Below, one piece after another: positions 41,363 through 52,733 of a stretch of DNA of 58,000 nucleotides. A program made the translations under genes and the position numbers. The stretch is from the NCBI GenBank assembly GCA_014529385.2, contig CM043949.1, forward strand, positions 143,735,242-143,793,241, given 5' to 3'. Numbering within the stretch: position 1 is the stretch's first letter; each line of letters begins with the position of its first letter. The DNA comes from Adiantum capillus-veneris (Eukaryota > Streptophyta > Polypodiopsida > Polypodiales > Pteridaceae). A model generated the notes under the pieces. It made no database searches. It saw only the letters and a list, made by a program, of their open reading frames with translations, and was not told the DNA's origin.

Positions 41363-42578
41363 ATGGCTGACAATAATAAAGAGAGTGAAATTAATGTTGA
41401 TAGCTTTGATTTTACTAATGAGCAAGCTACTAATGATGGTCCGACGCTTGTTAACTATCTTGTTTCTAGGCTTCAACAAGCCATGGGCAATCCATCTCTC
41501 CAAAGTGAAGTGCAATGGCAGCTCCGTGCTCATGGGATTCTCCAAGCTCATCACCATGACGAGAGAACACCTAGGAAGCCTCCTTGTGAGACTTCCAAAA
41601 AAGGTCTCTCTCCGATTCGGGAAGAAGAAGAGAATCCATACGAAGGGCTCAAGAATTTACTTATTGATGATGCATCTCCTTCCCAGAGGAGAACTCAAGA
41701 GCCTCCACTGAAGGAACGAGAAAGAAGTGAGTCTCCCGCCACCTCGGCGGAGATGGCTCCACGAAGATGGCGGGCTAAACGCTCTCCATCACCACCAAAG
41801 AGGAGAAGACCATCGCACCCTTCTCCACACCATAATTCAAAGAGGGATGATAAAAAGCAAGAGAAGAAAAAGGCGAGAAAGAGGACACCCTCTTCTCCAT
41901 CTTCTTCATCCTCTTCCTCTTATGAAAGTGATGGTGAAGACGACGAAGATCAAGACAAGAAAAAGGCGAGAAAGAGGTCACCCTCTTCTCCACCTTCTTC
42001 AAATTCTTCACCTTCTGAAGAAAGTGATGGTGCAACCTTTGAACCATCAAAAAGAAGAGGCCATAGGAAATCTTATGCCGCATGGAAGAGGTTGTCCAAG
42101 CTCAAGAAGTTCAAAGAGGGAGGGAAGAGTATCTCTTTCCTTACCTATGATGGCACCTTTGGTGCTACCGACAAAGTCTTTGCCTTTATCCAACAGTTTG
42201 ATGTGGCGTTTGGAGATGAGGTCTTCACGGAGTCCTCTAAGCTACGCCATGTAGCTATGCACTTTCAAAAGTCCACCAGGCAATGGTGGTCCAGCCTACG
42301 AGCCAACGGTGAAGCTCCACGAACATGGAAAGCTTTAAAAGCTTCCATTATGAAGAAGTTTTTGGCCACCGATGCCAAAGACAAAGTACTCACCGAATGG
42401 CAAAGCTTAAAGCTCTCTCCCTATGAATCCATCCACAAATATGTAGACAAGTTTTGGGACCTACAACTCAAAGCCACTGTCTTCAAAAAGTTGGATTTTG
42501 GAGAGCAAAAGCAACAATTTTGTGCGGGCTTAACCGAAGAAATGGCGGAGTATGTCCACTCCCAAAGGCCGCGTACCA
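41363..42578 (+). pseudogene. gag: Chromovirus gag, truncated before the zinc knuckle
   Basis: From ATG 41363 about 405 codons: an acidic N-terminus, a Ser/Arg/Lys-rich region with two copies of a KKKARKR(T/S)PSSP block (residues ~165-215), then the capsid core (FLTYDGTFGATDKVFAFIQQFD, WWSSLRANGEAPRTWKAL, EWQSLKLSPYESIHKYVDKFW). It ends at HSQRPRTM and runs straight into reverse-transcriptase sequence in another frame. The zinc knuckle, protease and start of RT are missing, the result of an internal deletion at about 42578. Confidence 0.85.
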
Positions 42579-44937
42579 TGCAATTGAACTTCTTCCAGGA
42601 AGTTCACCGCCTAACAAACCTCCTTATAGAGTTTCTCAAGCTCAACAAGAGGAGATTATGCGGCAAGTGCATGAGTTCGTTGAGAAGGGCATGGTTAGGC
42701 CTAGCTCATCTCCATTTTTTCTCACCTGTGCTATTAGTGCAAAAGAAAGACGGCACATATCGTATGTGTGTCGACTATAGAGCACTAAATAGGATCACTA
42801 TCAAGAATAGGTTTCTTGTTCCATGGGTAGAAGACCTATTTGATAAGCTACAATGATCGACCTACTTCAATAGGATTGACCTAAAAAGTGGTTATCATCA
42901 AATAAGGATAGTTGATCAAGACATTGTAAAGACCGCATTTCGCACCACATTTAGTATTTATGAATACCTTGTCATGCCTTTTGGCTTGACCAATGCACCA
43001 ACCACATTCAACCGCTTGATGGAGAATCTGTTCAGGCCTCATCGAACCTTCACGGGAGTGTTCTTTGATCATATTATCATCTACTCTAATTCATTAGACG
43101 AACACAAGCAACACCTCCAGGTAATATTTCAAGTTTTAAGAGAGAATAAACTTTATGTTAATCGAAAGAAAAGTGAATTTTTCTTGTAAGAGATTCAGTA
43201 TTTAGGTCACATTATCTCTCAAGATGGCATCCAAATGGATCCAGCAAAGTTAGAGGTAATAAAAGGATGGCCTAAACCAAAGAATCTTCATGAACTAAGA
43301 AGCTTTATAAGTATGCGTGCATACTATAGACGCTTCATAGAAAAGTTCTCACAAATTGCGGGACCATTACATGACCTAACAAAGAAAAGCGTTAGGTATA
43401 CATGGTCTGCTAAGGAGAACAATGCTTTCGAAGAGCTTAAAGAAAAGCTTATCTCTCAACCTGTGCTTACACTACCGGATCTCTCAAAACCATTTGAGGT
43501 CCAATGTGATGATTGTGGTGATTGCCTTGGAGCTGTTTTGCTCCAAGAAGGGTACGCCATAGGCTATGAGAGTCGAAGGCTCGACCCTGTTGAGCAAGCT
43601 CTAGGCATATATGAAAAGGAACTCCTTGCAGTTCTACATGCCTTAGACTCATGGAAGCACTATTTATTGGGGACTCCTTTCATTCTGCAACGAACGGATC
43701 ACCAAAGTCTTAAGTACTTCATGACGCAGACCAAGCTCTCCGACAAACAAATGAGGTGGGCAAATTTCCTTTCGCAATTTTATTTTCATATTGCTCACAT
43801 TGCGGGCAAGCATAATCAAGTAGCTGATACACTCTCAAGACGGCCGAGAGTGAATGCAGTTTCCATAGCAACTCACAATGATCTATCTTCAATGATACAT
43901 GAGTACGCTATTGATCCCGATTTTAGAGATGTGATTTCAGCCCTTGCATTAGGGAAGAAAGAAGAACCATTTACTTTACAAGATGGTTATCTTCTCTATG
44001 GCAATAGACTATGCGTTACTAACTCACTACGTGAGAAAGTAATGTATGAATCTCATGCTCCACCTTATGCGGGGCATAGAGGGATTCAGTCTTCCTTAAA
44101 GGGAATTGAAACATATTTCTATTGGCCTACCATGAAAGTGAACATACAAGAGTATGTTTCTAAATGTGTGGTATGCCAAAAGACAAAATTTGATAGAGGG
44201 AAGCAACTTGGATTGCTTCAACCCTTGCCAATCCCTAATTCACCATGGGAGAGAATATCCATGGATTTTATCTTTGGATTGCCTAAGTCTATCCATGGGA
44301 ATACGGGAATATGGACGATAGTAGACAGGTTCAGTAAACAAGCTCGTTTTATACCTGTCAAAAAGACTATCAAAGCCCATCAAATGGAAACCCTCTTCAT
44401 TTCACAAATTTTCAAGTACCGTGGCTTGCCAATGTCCACAATGTCCATAGTGTCAGATAGAGATCCTAGAATGACCAGTAATTTCTGGAAGGGTCTCTTT
44501 GAGAATTTAGGGACAAGGCTAAACTTCTCTAAGTCCCTTGCTACTTAAGGTACATGGGAAGATCTTCGCTGCAGATGAGTATAGTCGAGACCTACAAGAA
44601 TCTTTTCAAAAGATTAAGGATGCTATCTCTATCTCACAGCAAAGGCAAAAGGCTGCTGCTGATAGGCATAGAAGAGCCCAAACCTTTAAAGAAAATAATG
44701 GGTCTTATTAAAGTTTCCCAAGGCTCGATTAAGGCACACGACGGGCAAGAATCCTACGGGACACCAAAAGTACTATGCTAAACTAGCAAAAAGGTACTAT
44801 GGTCCCTTCCAGATTCTTAGGCCAATCAATGAGATGGCCTATCAACTCAAGTTGCCCAATCATTGGCTCATATACAATGCGTTCCATGTGAGCCTATTAA
44901 AGCCTTACAAAGAAGAGCCACTTCAAGAACCAACTAT
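42579..44937 (+). pseudogene. pol: Chromovirus RT-RNase H-integrase, broken
   Basis: RT starts with HAIELLPGSSPPNKPPYR and continues across a frame change and stops at 42854 and 43187. The catalytic motif that should end in D-D reads FFDHIIIYS at about 43066, so the second Asp is His and RT is dead. RNase H (VQCDDCGDCLGAVLLQ) and the integrase zinc domain (H-H-C-C in HAPPYAGHRG...CVVCQKTK) follow in one long frame (43235-44548). The integrase D residues are present (SMDF, SDRDP), but the catalytic Glu is lost in a deletion near 44545. A GPY/F-type segment (YYGPFQILRPINEMAYQL) and LLKPYKEEPLQEPTI lead to the copia insertion. Confidence 0.9.
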
Positions 44938-44942
44938 TGAAG
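44938..44942. other. Target site duplication TGAAG (left copy) of the copia element
   Basis: TGAAG precedes the left LTR and recurs at 50495-50499 after the right LTR. Removing the element and one copy restores the chromovirus frame through this site. Confidence 0.8.
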
Positions 44943-45721
44943 TGTTAGGAAATAAGACGTAGCTAAATAGATAATTGAGTAGATTACTTAATGGAGAGTG
45001 ACAGATTTATATACATGAGATTATAGAGTAGAGAGAGAGAGAGAGAGAGAGTACACACGATATACGTGGTTCACCCAATGTGGGCTACGTCCACGGGAAA
45101 GCAGCCACTCAATGGCTTTAGTACTTCAAAACAAGAAGTAGTTTACAAAGGGATTATACCCTTAATGGAGCTCCCGCCTTGCTTCACTCTCACCACCTCA
45201 CACTCACCTTGTTGCATCAACTTCACACTATGAAATGTGTGTAGAAATGGCCTCCTTTTATAGGCCAAAAGGGCTGCTCTCTCTTATGAGAGACAGCCAT
45301 GTGTAGTCGCCCTTGTGCGAATAAGTCCAAATCGGACCCTCCAATCCGCCCATGTGTGGCCGCCCTTGAGAAGACAAGTCCGCTTTTGAATTCGGCCTCC
45401 GGCCATTGACTTCTGACCACCGGCCATCGGCCATTGACTACCGGCCACCGGCCAACCGTCTGGTTGTTTTCCGACCACTTTCCGACCGCCGTCCGGCCAT
45501 AATATTCCGGCGAAAAAGAATACTCCGGCGAAAAAAAAAGTCTCGGGGGCCTCCGCCCCCGAGGCCTTTAAAGTTGCCCCTGATTCTTGTCCGTGAAAAT
45601 TTTGGTTTCCGGTGAGTGATTTTCCTTCACGCACGATGGCTTCTCCTCATAATGGGGGTCTTACAAATGTGTGCTTTTACCACAAAAAATTACAAGGGTA
45701 AATCAGGCTCCATACTTAACA
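44943..45721 (-). repeat. 3' LTR of the copia element
   Basis: On the plus strand TGTTAGGAAATAAGACG to CATACTTAACA, 779 bp. It contains a GA run at 45031-45050 and a segment rich in CCGGCCA motifs. The match with the other LTR runs 12 bp past this border (see findings). Confidence 0.85.
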
Positions 45722-45783
45722 TGAAGACCCACATGGAGACTGATCTCCAAACCAAACCTGTGACTGTTTTCCATTCTGGCTTC

Positions 45784-46197
45784 TTATCGTTGAATGCCGA
45801 TTGAAGATGAGCGAAAGCTCAACTTCTCCTTGTTGACCACCTTTGTAAACATGTCTGCAAGATTTTCACTTGTATGCACCTTTCCTAGCTTTAGTTGTCC
45901 CTCTTCCAAAAGAGTGCGTATGAAGTGATATCTCACCTCAATGTGCTTTGTCCTTGAATGAAAGGCTGAGTTCTTCACAAGATGGATAGCGCTTTGGCTA
46001 TCACTGTACAAGACACAATTGTCTTGTTTGAATCCAAGCTCTTCTAAGAATCTGTGAAGCCACAGAATTTCTTTACTTGCCTCCGTCATTGCTACATACT
46101 CTGCTTCCGTGGTAGAAAGTGAAACCACTTTCTGCAGCTTTGAAGCCCAGCTTACTGCTGTGCCTCCAACCGTGAACACATAGCCAGTAGTGCTCCT
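45784..46197 (-). pseudogene. Copia RNase H, C-terminal part
   Basis: After a TGA at 46198 the frame continues with [51 protein letters not shown] and [12 protein letters not shown], the usual copia RNase H order. The stop replaces the Arg of the usual D-T-R-R-S-T-T-G motif and is a CGA-to-TGA change. The stop at 45784 may be the natural end. Confidence 0.9.
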
Positions 46198-47328
46198 TCA
46201 AGTATCTTTGTCACCTGCCATATCTGCATCAGCATACCCTTCTAGAAAAATATCAGTTCCTCCAAAATACAAAGCATTTTTTGTTGTCCCTTTTAGATAC
46301 CTAAGTATCCACTTCACAGCTTGCCAATGCTCTTTACCTGGGTTGTCCATGAACCTACTCACAACTCCCACTGCATGTGCAATGTCTGGCCTTGTCCAGA
46401 CCATAGCATACATTAGAGAACCTACCGTTGCAGCATATGGAACTTTAGACATATAGGGTATCTCCTCTTGTGTCTTTGGACACATATCCTTCGTTAGTTT
46501 AAAATGACCAGCCAAAGGTGTAGAAACTGGTTTTGCATTTTGCATTGCAAACCTTTCTAGTACCTTCTTGATGTAATCTTCTTGAGATAGCTTTATTGTC
46601 TCCTTCGTCTTGTCCCTTGATATTTTCATACCAAGTATCCTCTTTGCAGCACCTAAATCTTTCATTGAAAAAGATTTGGACAGATCCTCTTTTAGGTCTT
46701 TGATGTCGTGCATGTTAGCACTTGCAATCAACATGTCATCAACATACAACATTAGGATGATGAATTTCCCATCTCCTAAATTCTCCGTGTAGACGCAGTG
46801 ATCCGAGTTGCATCTTGTGAATCCATGATCCAACATCCATCGATCAAACTTCAAGTACCATTGTCTTGATGCTTGCTTTAAACCATACAAGCTCTTCTTT
46901 AATCTGCAAACCATTTTCTCCTTACCTTTTACTTCATACCCCTTTGGTTGAAGCATGTAGATTTCCTCCTCTAAGTCACCGTGAGGGAATGCCGTATTTA
47001 CATCCATTTGCTCGAGATTTAGATCATGAGCAGCCACAAGGCTTAAGACAAGCCTAATTGAGTTCATTTTTACAACAGGAGAAAATATTTCATTGAAGTC
47101 AATACCTTTCTTTTGAGAAAAACCTTTTACCACAAGCCTAGACTTGTACCTTTTCTTCCCACCTTCTTCTTCCTTTAGCTTGTACACCCATTTGTTTTGA
47201 AGTGCTCGCTTACCTTTAGGCAACTCAACCAACGCCCATGTTTGGTTGCGATGAAGTGAGTCCATCTCCACTTGCATGCTCTTAATTCGTCCATTCTTCT
47301 TTGGATTCATGTTGCATAGCTTCTTCAT
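46198..47328 (-). pseudogene. Copia reverse transcriptase
   Basis: A continuous frame with NQTWALVELPKGKRALQNKW, FSPVVKMNSIRLVLSLVA, VNTAFPHGDLEEEIYMLQP, KSLYGLKQASRQW, MLYVDDMLIAS (the YVDD active site) and VGSLMYAMVWTRPDIAHAVG. The domain itself is intact. It is joined to the integrase region by a frame change near 47290 and cut from RNase H by the stop at 46198. Confidence 0.92.
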
Positions 47329-48325
47329 ATGATTCCGACTCTCCAGAATCTGAGATCAAGAGATGGTTGAAGGAAGGAACAAACCTTTCTGGAGGTCTAC
47401 TTGCTCTTGTAGATCTTCGGGGAATAGGTTGAGGCTCCTCATTTGGTTGACGTTGTTGCACATTGTCACCGTTTGCAGTCCTTGAGTCTTCACCGTCCTC
47501 AAGCTCCATGTACTCATCACCTGTTTCTTTTGTTTGTTTTCTTTCCAAGTAATCTTTGTACATATTTTGTTCGTTAAAAATTACATCCCTACTCCTTAAG
47601 ATTTTACCATCTTTAGGATTCCATAAGCGATACCCAAAGTCTCCTTCTCCATAGCCAATGAAGAAACACTTTTTGGACTTTGCATCTAACTTTGATCTTA
47701 GGCTTCTATCTATGTGCATGAAAGCCTCACACCCAAACACTTTGAGAAATGCATAATTCACCGGTTTACCTGTCCATGCCTCTTCTGGAACTCCCCCATC
47801 CAATGCTGTTGAGGGTGACCGATTGATTAAGTACACAGACGTACTTACAGCTTCCGCCCAAAACTCAAGCGATAGGCCTGCATGTAGCCGCATGCTTCGT
47901 GCTCGTTCCATGATTGTCCTGTTCATCGTTTCCGAAATCCCATTTTGTTGAGGTGTCCTTGGGGTTGTCCTTTGCCTCCGAATGCCATTGCTAGCACAAA
48001 AGCTTTCAAAAGCTTGGCTGCAATATTCGCCTCCATTGTCGGATCTGAGGCATTTAACCTTGGTACCTGTTTCATTCTCCACAAAGGCTTTCTACCTTTG
48101 AAATATGGAAAATACATCGGATTTATTTTTCATGACATAAACCCATGTTTTTCTAGTCGCATTGTCTATGAATGTTACATAGTACAATGAGCCACCAAGT
48201 GATGGTGTACTTGCAGGACCCCAAACATCAGAATGAACCAACTCAAGTTTTTTATTTTTTCTTTCATTTCTTGATTTTTGAAATTTTACCCTCTTTTGTT
48301 TACCATAAACACAATCTTCACAAAA
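47285..48325 (-). pseudogene. Copia integrase and linker
   Basis: After the stop at 48326 the frame reads FCEDCVYGKQKRVKFQ, ELVHSDVWGP and YYVTFIDNATRKTWVY. A TAG at about 48087 follows, then VKCLRSDNGGEYCSQAF and TPQQNGISETMNRTI; the catalytic D, D and E are all in place. The linker ends with RRSTRASRPPERF. The TAG is consistent with a CAG-to-TAG change. Confidence 0.9.
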
Positions 48326-49672
48326 CTATAAGTCCACTTCTTTCAAACCTGGTAGAAGATTCTTTGTTTGAAGGATTTGCCTTCCTTTGGCACTCATATG
48401 CCCAAGTTGGTAGTGCCACACCGCACTGTCAACTTCTGTAGTTGCTGCACAAGCTGAAGGTTGCGTGCTAACAGTACACAAGTAAAGTGTACCGACTTTT
48501 TCACCCTTGGAAACCACCAAAGATCCCTTTGAGATCTTCCACCGTTTGTTTCCGAATGCAATGTTGTGACCTTCATCGTCCAATTGTCCTGTAGAGATCA
48601 AATTTTTGCGAAGAGAAGGAACATGCCTAACATCTTTAAGCTTCCATTCATTTCCGTTAGCAGTTTTGACAGAAACTGTACCTTTGTCGACAATCTCACA
48701 AGCTTCATCATCTCCCAAGTATACATACCCAAAATTACCTTTGGTGTAGTCTTGGAAATGTTGCTTGTGTGGTGTCGCATGGAATGAAGCCCCGGAATCT
48801 ACTATCCAGAAATTAGACACATTATCTAATGAGAGAATTAGAGCATCTTGCTCTACTTTACCTGCCACATTGGCCTTCGATGTTGGCTTGTTGTCTTGAG
48901 ACTCTATCTCCTTCTTCTTCTTCTTGGACCAGCAATCCTTCTTGACGTGGCCCTTCTTGCCGCAGTTCCAACATTCAAGAACTGACTTTGTGCGTGACTT
49001 GCTCCGCCTTGAGCGATCACGACCCTTTTGGTTTTTGAACCTCTCCTTAAGCCTTCCTCTTGTTTCCACTGATAGTGCAGCACTTGATGATTCTCCCTTG
49101 CTTCTCCTTCGCATTTCCTCGCTTAGGAGAACACCCACAACATCATCAAACTTAAGATTATTTCTGCCAGAGATAGAATTACTTACAGCGATCACAAGGC
49201 TGTCCCAACTATCCGGTAGAGATGATACTATAAGGAGAGCTCGCACTTCGTCATCGAAATTGATTTTCACTGATCGAAGTTGACTTATGTTTGTGTTAAA
49301 GTCATTTAGGTGTTCTGCAGCTGAACCATTCTCTGCCATCTTTAGATTGAACAAGCGCTTCATAAGAAATACCTTATTGGATGCCGATGGTTTCTCGTAG
49401 AAGTCGTCAAGTGACTTCATCAAGTCCTCCGTGGTCTTCATCTCCGAAACATTGAAGGCCACCGTTGACGCTAAGCTTAACCGGATTGTTCCCAGTTCCT
49501 TTCAATCAAGGACAATCCATGCTTCATCTGCCATTGTTGCGGGCTTCTTTACAAGACCGCCTAGTGGCAAATAGAGGTCCTTCTGGTAAAGATAGTCTTC
49601 AATCTGCATCTTCCAATGTTGGTAGTTTTTTCCGTTGAACTTCTCAATCTTGAGCTTCCCTTCCTCCGCCAT
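48326..49672 (-). pseudogene. Copia gag, zinc knuckle and protease
   Basis: The gag ATG is at 49672 (MAEEGKLKIEKFNGKNY). A TGA at 49505-49503 interrupts it, and the frame then runs on to 48326: LNDFNTNISQLRSVKINFDDE, the zinc knuckle CWNCGKKGHVKKDC, the protease active site WIVDSGASFHATPHK and the pre-integrase part WHYQLGHMSAKGRQIL. The knuckle has the standard C-x2-C-x4-H-x4-C form. The first stop replaces an Arg-type codon and the second ends the frame before the integrase zinc domain is complete. Confidence 0.92.
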
Positions 49673-49731
49673 AACTCCCACTCAATTCAAGGAATCCTTT
49701 CCTTGAGATAATTTAGCTACGAGCAAACCTT

Positions 49732-49743
49732 GCTCTGATACCA
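49732..49743 (-). other. Primer-binding site of the copia element, initiator-Met type
   Basis: A perfect TGGTATCAGAGC on the minus strand, two bases from the LTR end. Confidence 0.95.
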
Positions 49744-49745
49744 GT

Positions 49746-49829
49746 TGTTAGGAAATAAGACGTAGCTAAATAGATAATTGAGTAGATTACGTAATGGAGA
49801 GAGACAGATTTATATACACGAGATTATAG

Positions 49830-49864
<35 letters not shown>

Positions 49865-50494
49865 CACGATATACGTGGTTCACCCAATATGGGCTACGTC
49901 CACGGGAAAGCAGCCACTCAATGGCTTTAGTACTTCAAAACAAGAAGTAGTTTACAAAGGGATTATACCCTTAATGGAGCTCCCGCCTTGCTTCACTCTC
50001 ACCACCTCACACTCACCTTGTTGCATCAACTTCACACTATGAAATGTGTGTAGAAATGGCCTCCTTTTATAGGCCAAAAGGGCTGCCCTCTCTTATGAGA
50101 GACAGCCATGTGTAGCCGCCCTTGTGTGAATAAGTCCAAATCGGACCCTCCAATCCGCCCATGTGTGGCCGCCCTTGAGAAGACAAGTCCGCTTTTGAAT
50201 TCGGCCACCGGCCATTGACTTCCGACCACCGGCCATTGACTACCGGCCACCGGCCAACCGACCGGTTGTTTTCCGACCACTTTTCGACCGCCGTCCAGCC
50301 ATAATATTCCGGCGAAAAAAAAAGTCTCGGGGGCGGGCCTTTAAAGTTGTCCCTGATTCTTGTCCATGAAAATTTTGGTTTTCGGTGAGTGATTTTCCTT
50401 CACGCACGATGGCTTCTCCTCATAATGGGGGCCTTACAAATGTGCGCTTTTAGCACAGAAAATTACAAGGGTAAATCAGGCTCCATACTTAACA
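49746..50494 (-). repeat. 5' LTR of the copia element
   Basis: 749 bp, TGTTAGG to CTTAACA on the plus strand. It is about 30 bp shorter than the other LTR, mostly from loss of a GAAAAAG/CCTCCGC-containing segment near 50318 and different GA-run length. Confidence 0.85.
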
Positions 50495-50657
50495 TGAAGA
50501 CCCACAGGAGATCGAGGACCAAGAGGAGGTGCTGCAACCCGAGTCCATTATTCGACATGAAGACAAGGTATTAAGAGGCGGTAAGACTATCCGACGATAT
50601 CTTATTAAATTTAAGAATTATCCTTTTGAAGATGCTAGATGGATGCAAGGTATATAA
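50495..50657 (+). pseudogene. Chromovirus pol C-terminus with chromodomain-like end
   Basis: After the TGAAG duplication the frame reads DPQEIEDQEEVLQPESII, RHEDKVLRGGKTIRRYLIK and FKNYPFEDARWMQGI-stop. The last block matches the end of the chromodomain-like tail of plant chromoviruses, which is thought to guide integration to marked chromatin. It continues the frame from before the copia insertion. Confidence 0.85.
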
Positions 50658-51063
50658 TTAAAGGATAACCTAAACCTTGTCAATGCTTACAATGCTTCCC
50701 AAGAGTAAGCAAATGTACAAAATGTGAAAAATGAACAAAGTTTTTGTCTTATAAGAATCTCTTTTTCTTTATTGTGCACAAAAATGAAGTAGTATGCATG
50801 CTTAGATCAAGTTTGCGGAGACGACGTCTCCCAAACACCAAGTAGAGCTTGTCACTCTACTATGGAAGATTGATAGGACTAATGTGCAGGTATGCTTGCG
50901 GCAGCCTCAGGCTCTCAAGCACCAAATGGACTAGTCATCCATTGTAGAATGATGTCGTAGGATAACATAGGGATCCTCTACCCGCTAAGAAAAGGACTCA
51001 TGAATATGCTTTATCTTCTCTACACCATAGTCGAGGACGACTATGATTTCAAGAGAGAGGTAA
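50658..51063 (+). other. Chromovirus 3' untranslated region and polypurine tract
   Basis: No coding frame. The stretch AAGAGAGAGGTAA directly before the 3' LTR is the likely plus-strand primer. An inverted pair GGAGAC/GTCTCC lies near 50817-50831. Confidence 0.7.
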
Positions 51064-52532
51064 TGTCATAATAATCAATATCTAATTCTCCTAAATGATT
51101 TTCTCATGTTAAACTGATCATTTAATATGAGGAAGTGCCAGGGGAGAAAAAGCTAGAATATTGGTTAAGCTAGCAGACTGGCCATAGTAGGGATCCAAAG
51201 GAGGGAAAATAGGGATCCAAAGGGGGGGGGGGCATCTGCAAAAGATCCATGTGCAACAATGGGCTAAAAAGACCGTAAGGTTCAGCCCATTAAGACTTCC
51301 AAAATGCTAAGGTTCCAAAATTCAAAGGTTGTGTCCAAAGGTCAACCATAGGGCAATTGGATGCTTTGTGTGTGTACAAAAAAGTCTTTACAATCTCTAC
51401 TTAGGAGGGGGCGAGCCTTTCTTGTAGGGGATGAGAGAGAAAGCCACACACACACACACACACACACAAGCTCCCTTTACACAAAGGGAATGAGGGACAC
51501 ATGTCAGCTCCCTAGCCCAGATGCCCACAAGGTGTACCCAATTCCTATTGGATGGCCTTGGAGGTGGACCAATGAGAATTAGGCTAGAGTAAATCTAGTT
51601 TAATTAATTTAAAAACACTTAATAAAAGAAGCAATGAGAATTAAGTCCTCTAGAAGACTATTGGACAGTCTCCCAAGGGGTCCAATGAGCATGTAGCAGC
51701 CCAATGGCTTCTATGATTCCTATTGGCCAGGAGGCAAAGGGGACCAATGAGAGGATAGCAAGAGCAAATAGCAAGGGGGGTCGGCCAAGAGAGAGAGAGA
51801 GGGGGCTGATTTTTGCAAGGCATTATCACACACACACTCACACAATCTCATGTGTGAACTAAAGAAGACTCTCTCTCCTTCTCAAGCTTTAATGGAAAGC
51901 TTACCACCTACTCCAAGCTTGTGAGAAGGGAGGCCTACACCAACAACTGTTGGCTTTGTGATGCAAATCCAACCAAGAGACAAGCTTCAATGCATGCTCA
52001 TCTCCTCTACCATGCTAATTACTAATCTAAGCTATGCTAATATGAGTGATTATGTGAGGAGATGTACATCTTTCTTGTAAGATACTCCTTCTTCCTCTCA
52101 ATCTACTCTCATATCCTGCTAGCTCTCACCATCTTTGAAGGTGTGTGAGGTCTTGGGTCTGAGACCAGGGATAATTGATGTAGTGTTTTGCTTAGTGCAT
52201 GAAGCTTTCATCTTCATTGCACTAGCTAGTCTTGAAGGAACACAAAGAATTGTATTGTACAATGTCTCTCTTGATGGGAGAAACCATAATACAAAGCCTT
52301 TTGGAGGGGGGACCGGCTCCATGCAAATCCGGTCCTCAATTGTTGTCAATAACTTAATTTCTCTCTCTTTTGAAAGTATTGTTCATGCTATCTAACTAGG
52401 TGTTATGCTTTTTGTTGCTCTCTCCACCCAAGCACTCTTGTAATTCTCATTAGGAATCTATTCTAATGAAATGCCCACTATGTTCATGCTAATTTCCGCT
52501 ACACACAAGTTTTTAGGCCATTAAATGTTACA
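51064..52532 (+). repeat. 3' LTR of the chromovirus, 1469 bp
   Basis: It aligns with 39462-40945; small indels include a longer (CA)n near 51445-51468, a shorter AG run near 51790-51802 and an extra GGCTCCATGCAAATCC segment near 52314. Confidence 0.95.
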
Positions 52533-52733
52533 CTTCTTGAGCTTTGCTATCTCCTCATTGTGTTGTGAATATGGAGCTATTTCCATAGATGATTTTGCTC
52601 CTTGGTTCATCAGAAGTGTAGTTAGACTAGATGTGATTGAATCATATAAAGCCATTAACTTCTCATAAGCCTTTTTTTCACTCTTCATTTTTGCCTTAAA
52701 GCCTCTACATATCCACTTGATTTTCACTATCTC
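52533..52733 (-). pseudogene. Host coiled-coil gene fragment, right of the chromovirus
   Basis: The minus-strand frame reads KMKSEKKAYEKLMALYDSI, NQGAKSSMEIAPYSQHNEE and IAKLK, then meets the chromovirus. It continues in frame on the other side (NDLEEEKIQIHML at 39461). Heptad-like and charged; no enzyme domain. Related coiled-coil text in broken frames lies further right to about 52880. Confidence 0.55.

Larger units (their letters stand above)
44943..50494 (-). mobile_element. Ty1/copia element of Tnt1/Tork type, inserted in the chromovirus
   Basis: LTRs at 44943-45721 and 49746-50494 flank gag, protease, integrase, RT and RNase H in the Ty1/copia order on the minus strand. The primer site is of initiator-Met type. 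Several point lesions break the polyprotein. Confidence 0.92.
39462..52532 (+). mobile_element. Degenerate chromodomain Ty3/gypsy element, split by a copia element
   Basis: LTRs are 39462-40945 and 51064-52532. Internal order on the plus strand is Met-tRNA primer site, gag, RT, RNase H, integrase, then (after the nested copia element) a chromodomain-like tail and a purine-rich tract. Flanks are ATTCT (39457-39461) and CTTCT (52533-52537), a five-base target duplication with one change. Reading frames of a host gene join across it. Confidence 0.9.

Noticed and set aside
41727-42254. Alternative plus- and minus-strand frames over the chromovirus gag Ser/Arg/Lys region
   Set aside because: The gag frame carries the capsid motifs; the others are low-complexity shadows.
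45223-45634. Minus-strand open frames in the copia LTRs (also at 50032-50280)
   Set aside because: They lie in LTR repeats rich in CCGGCCA motifs, differ between the two LTRs, and have no known domain.
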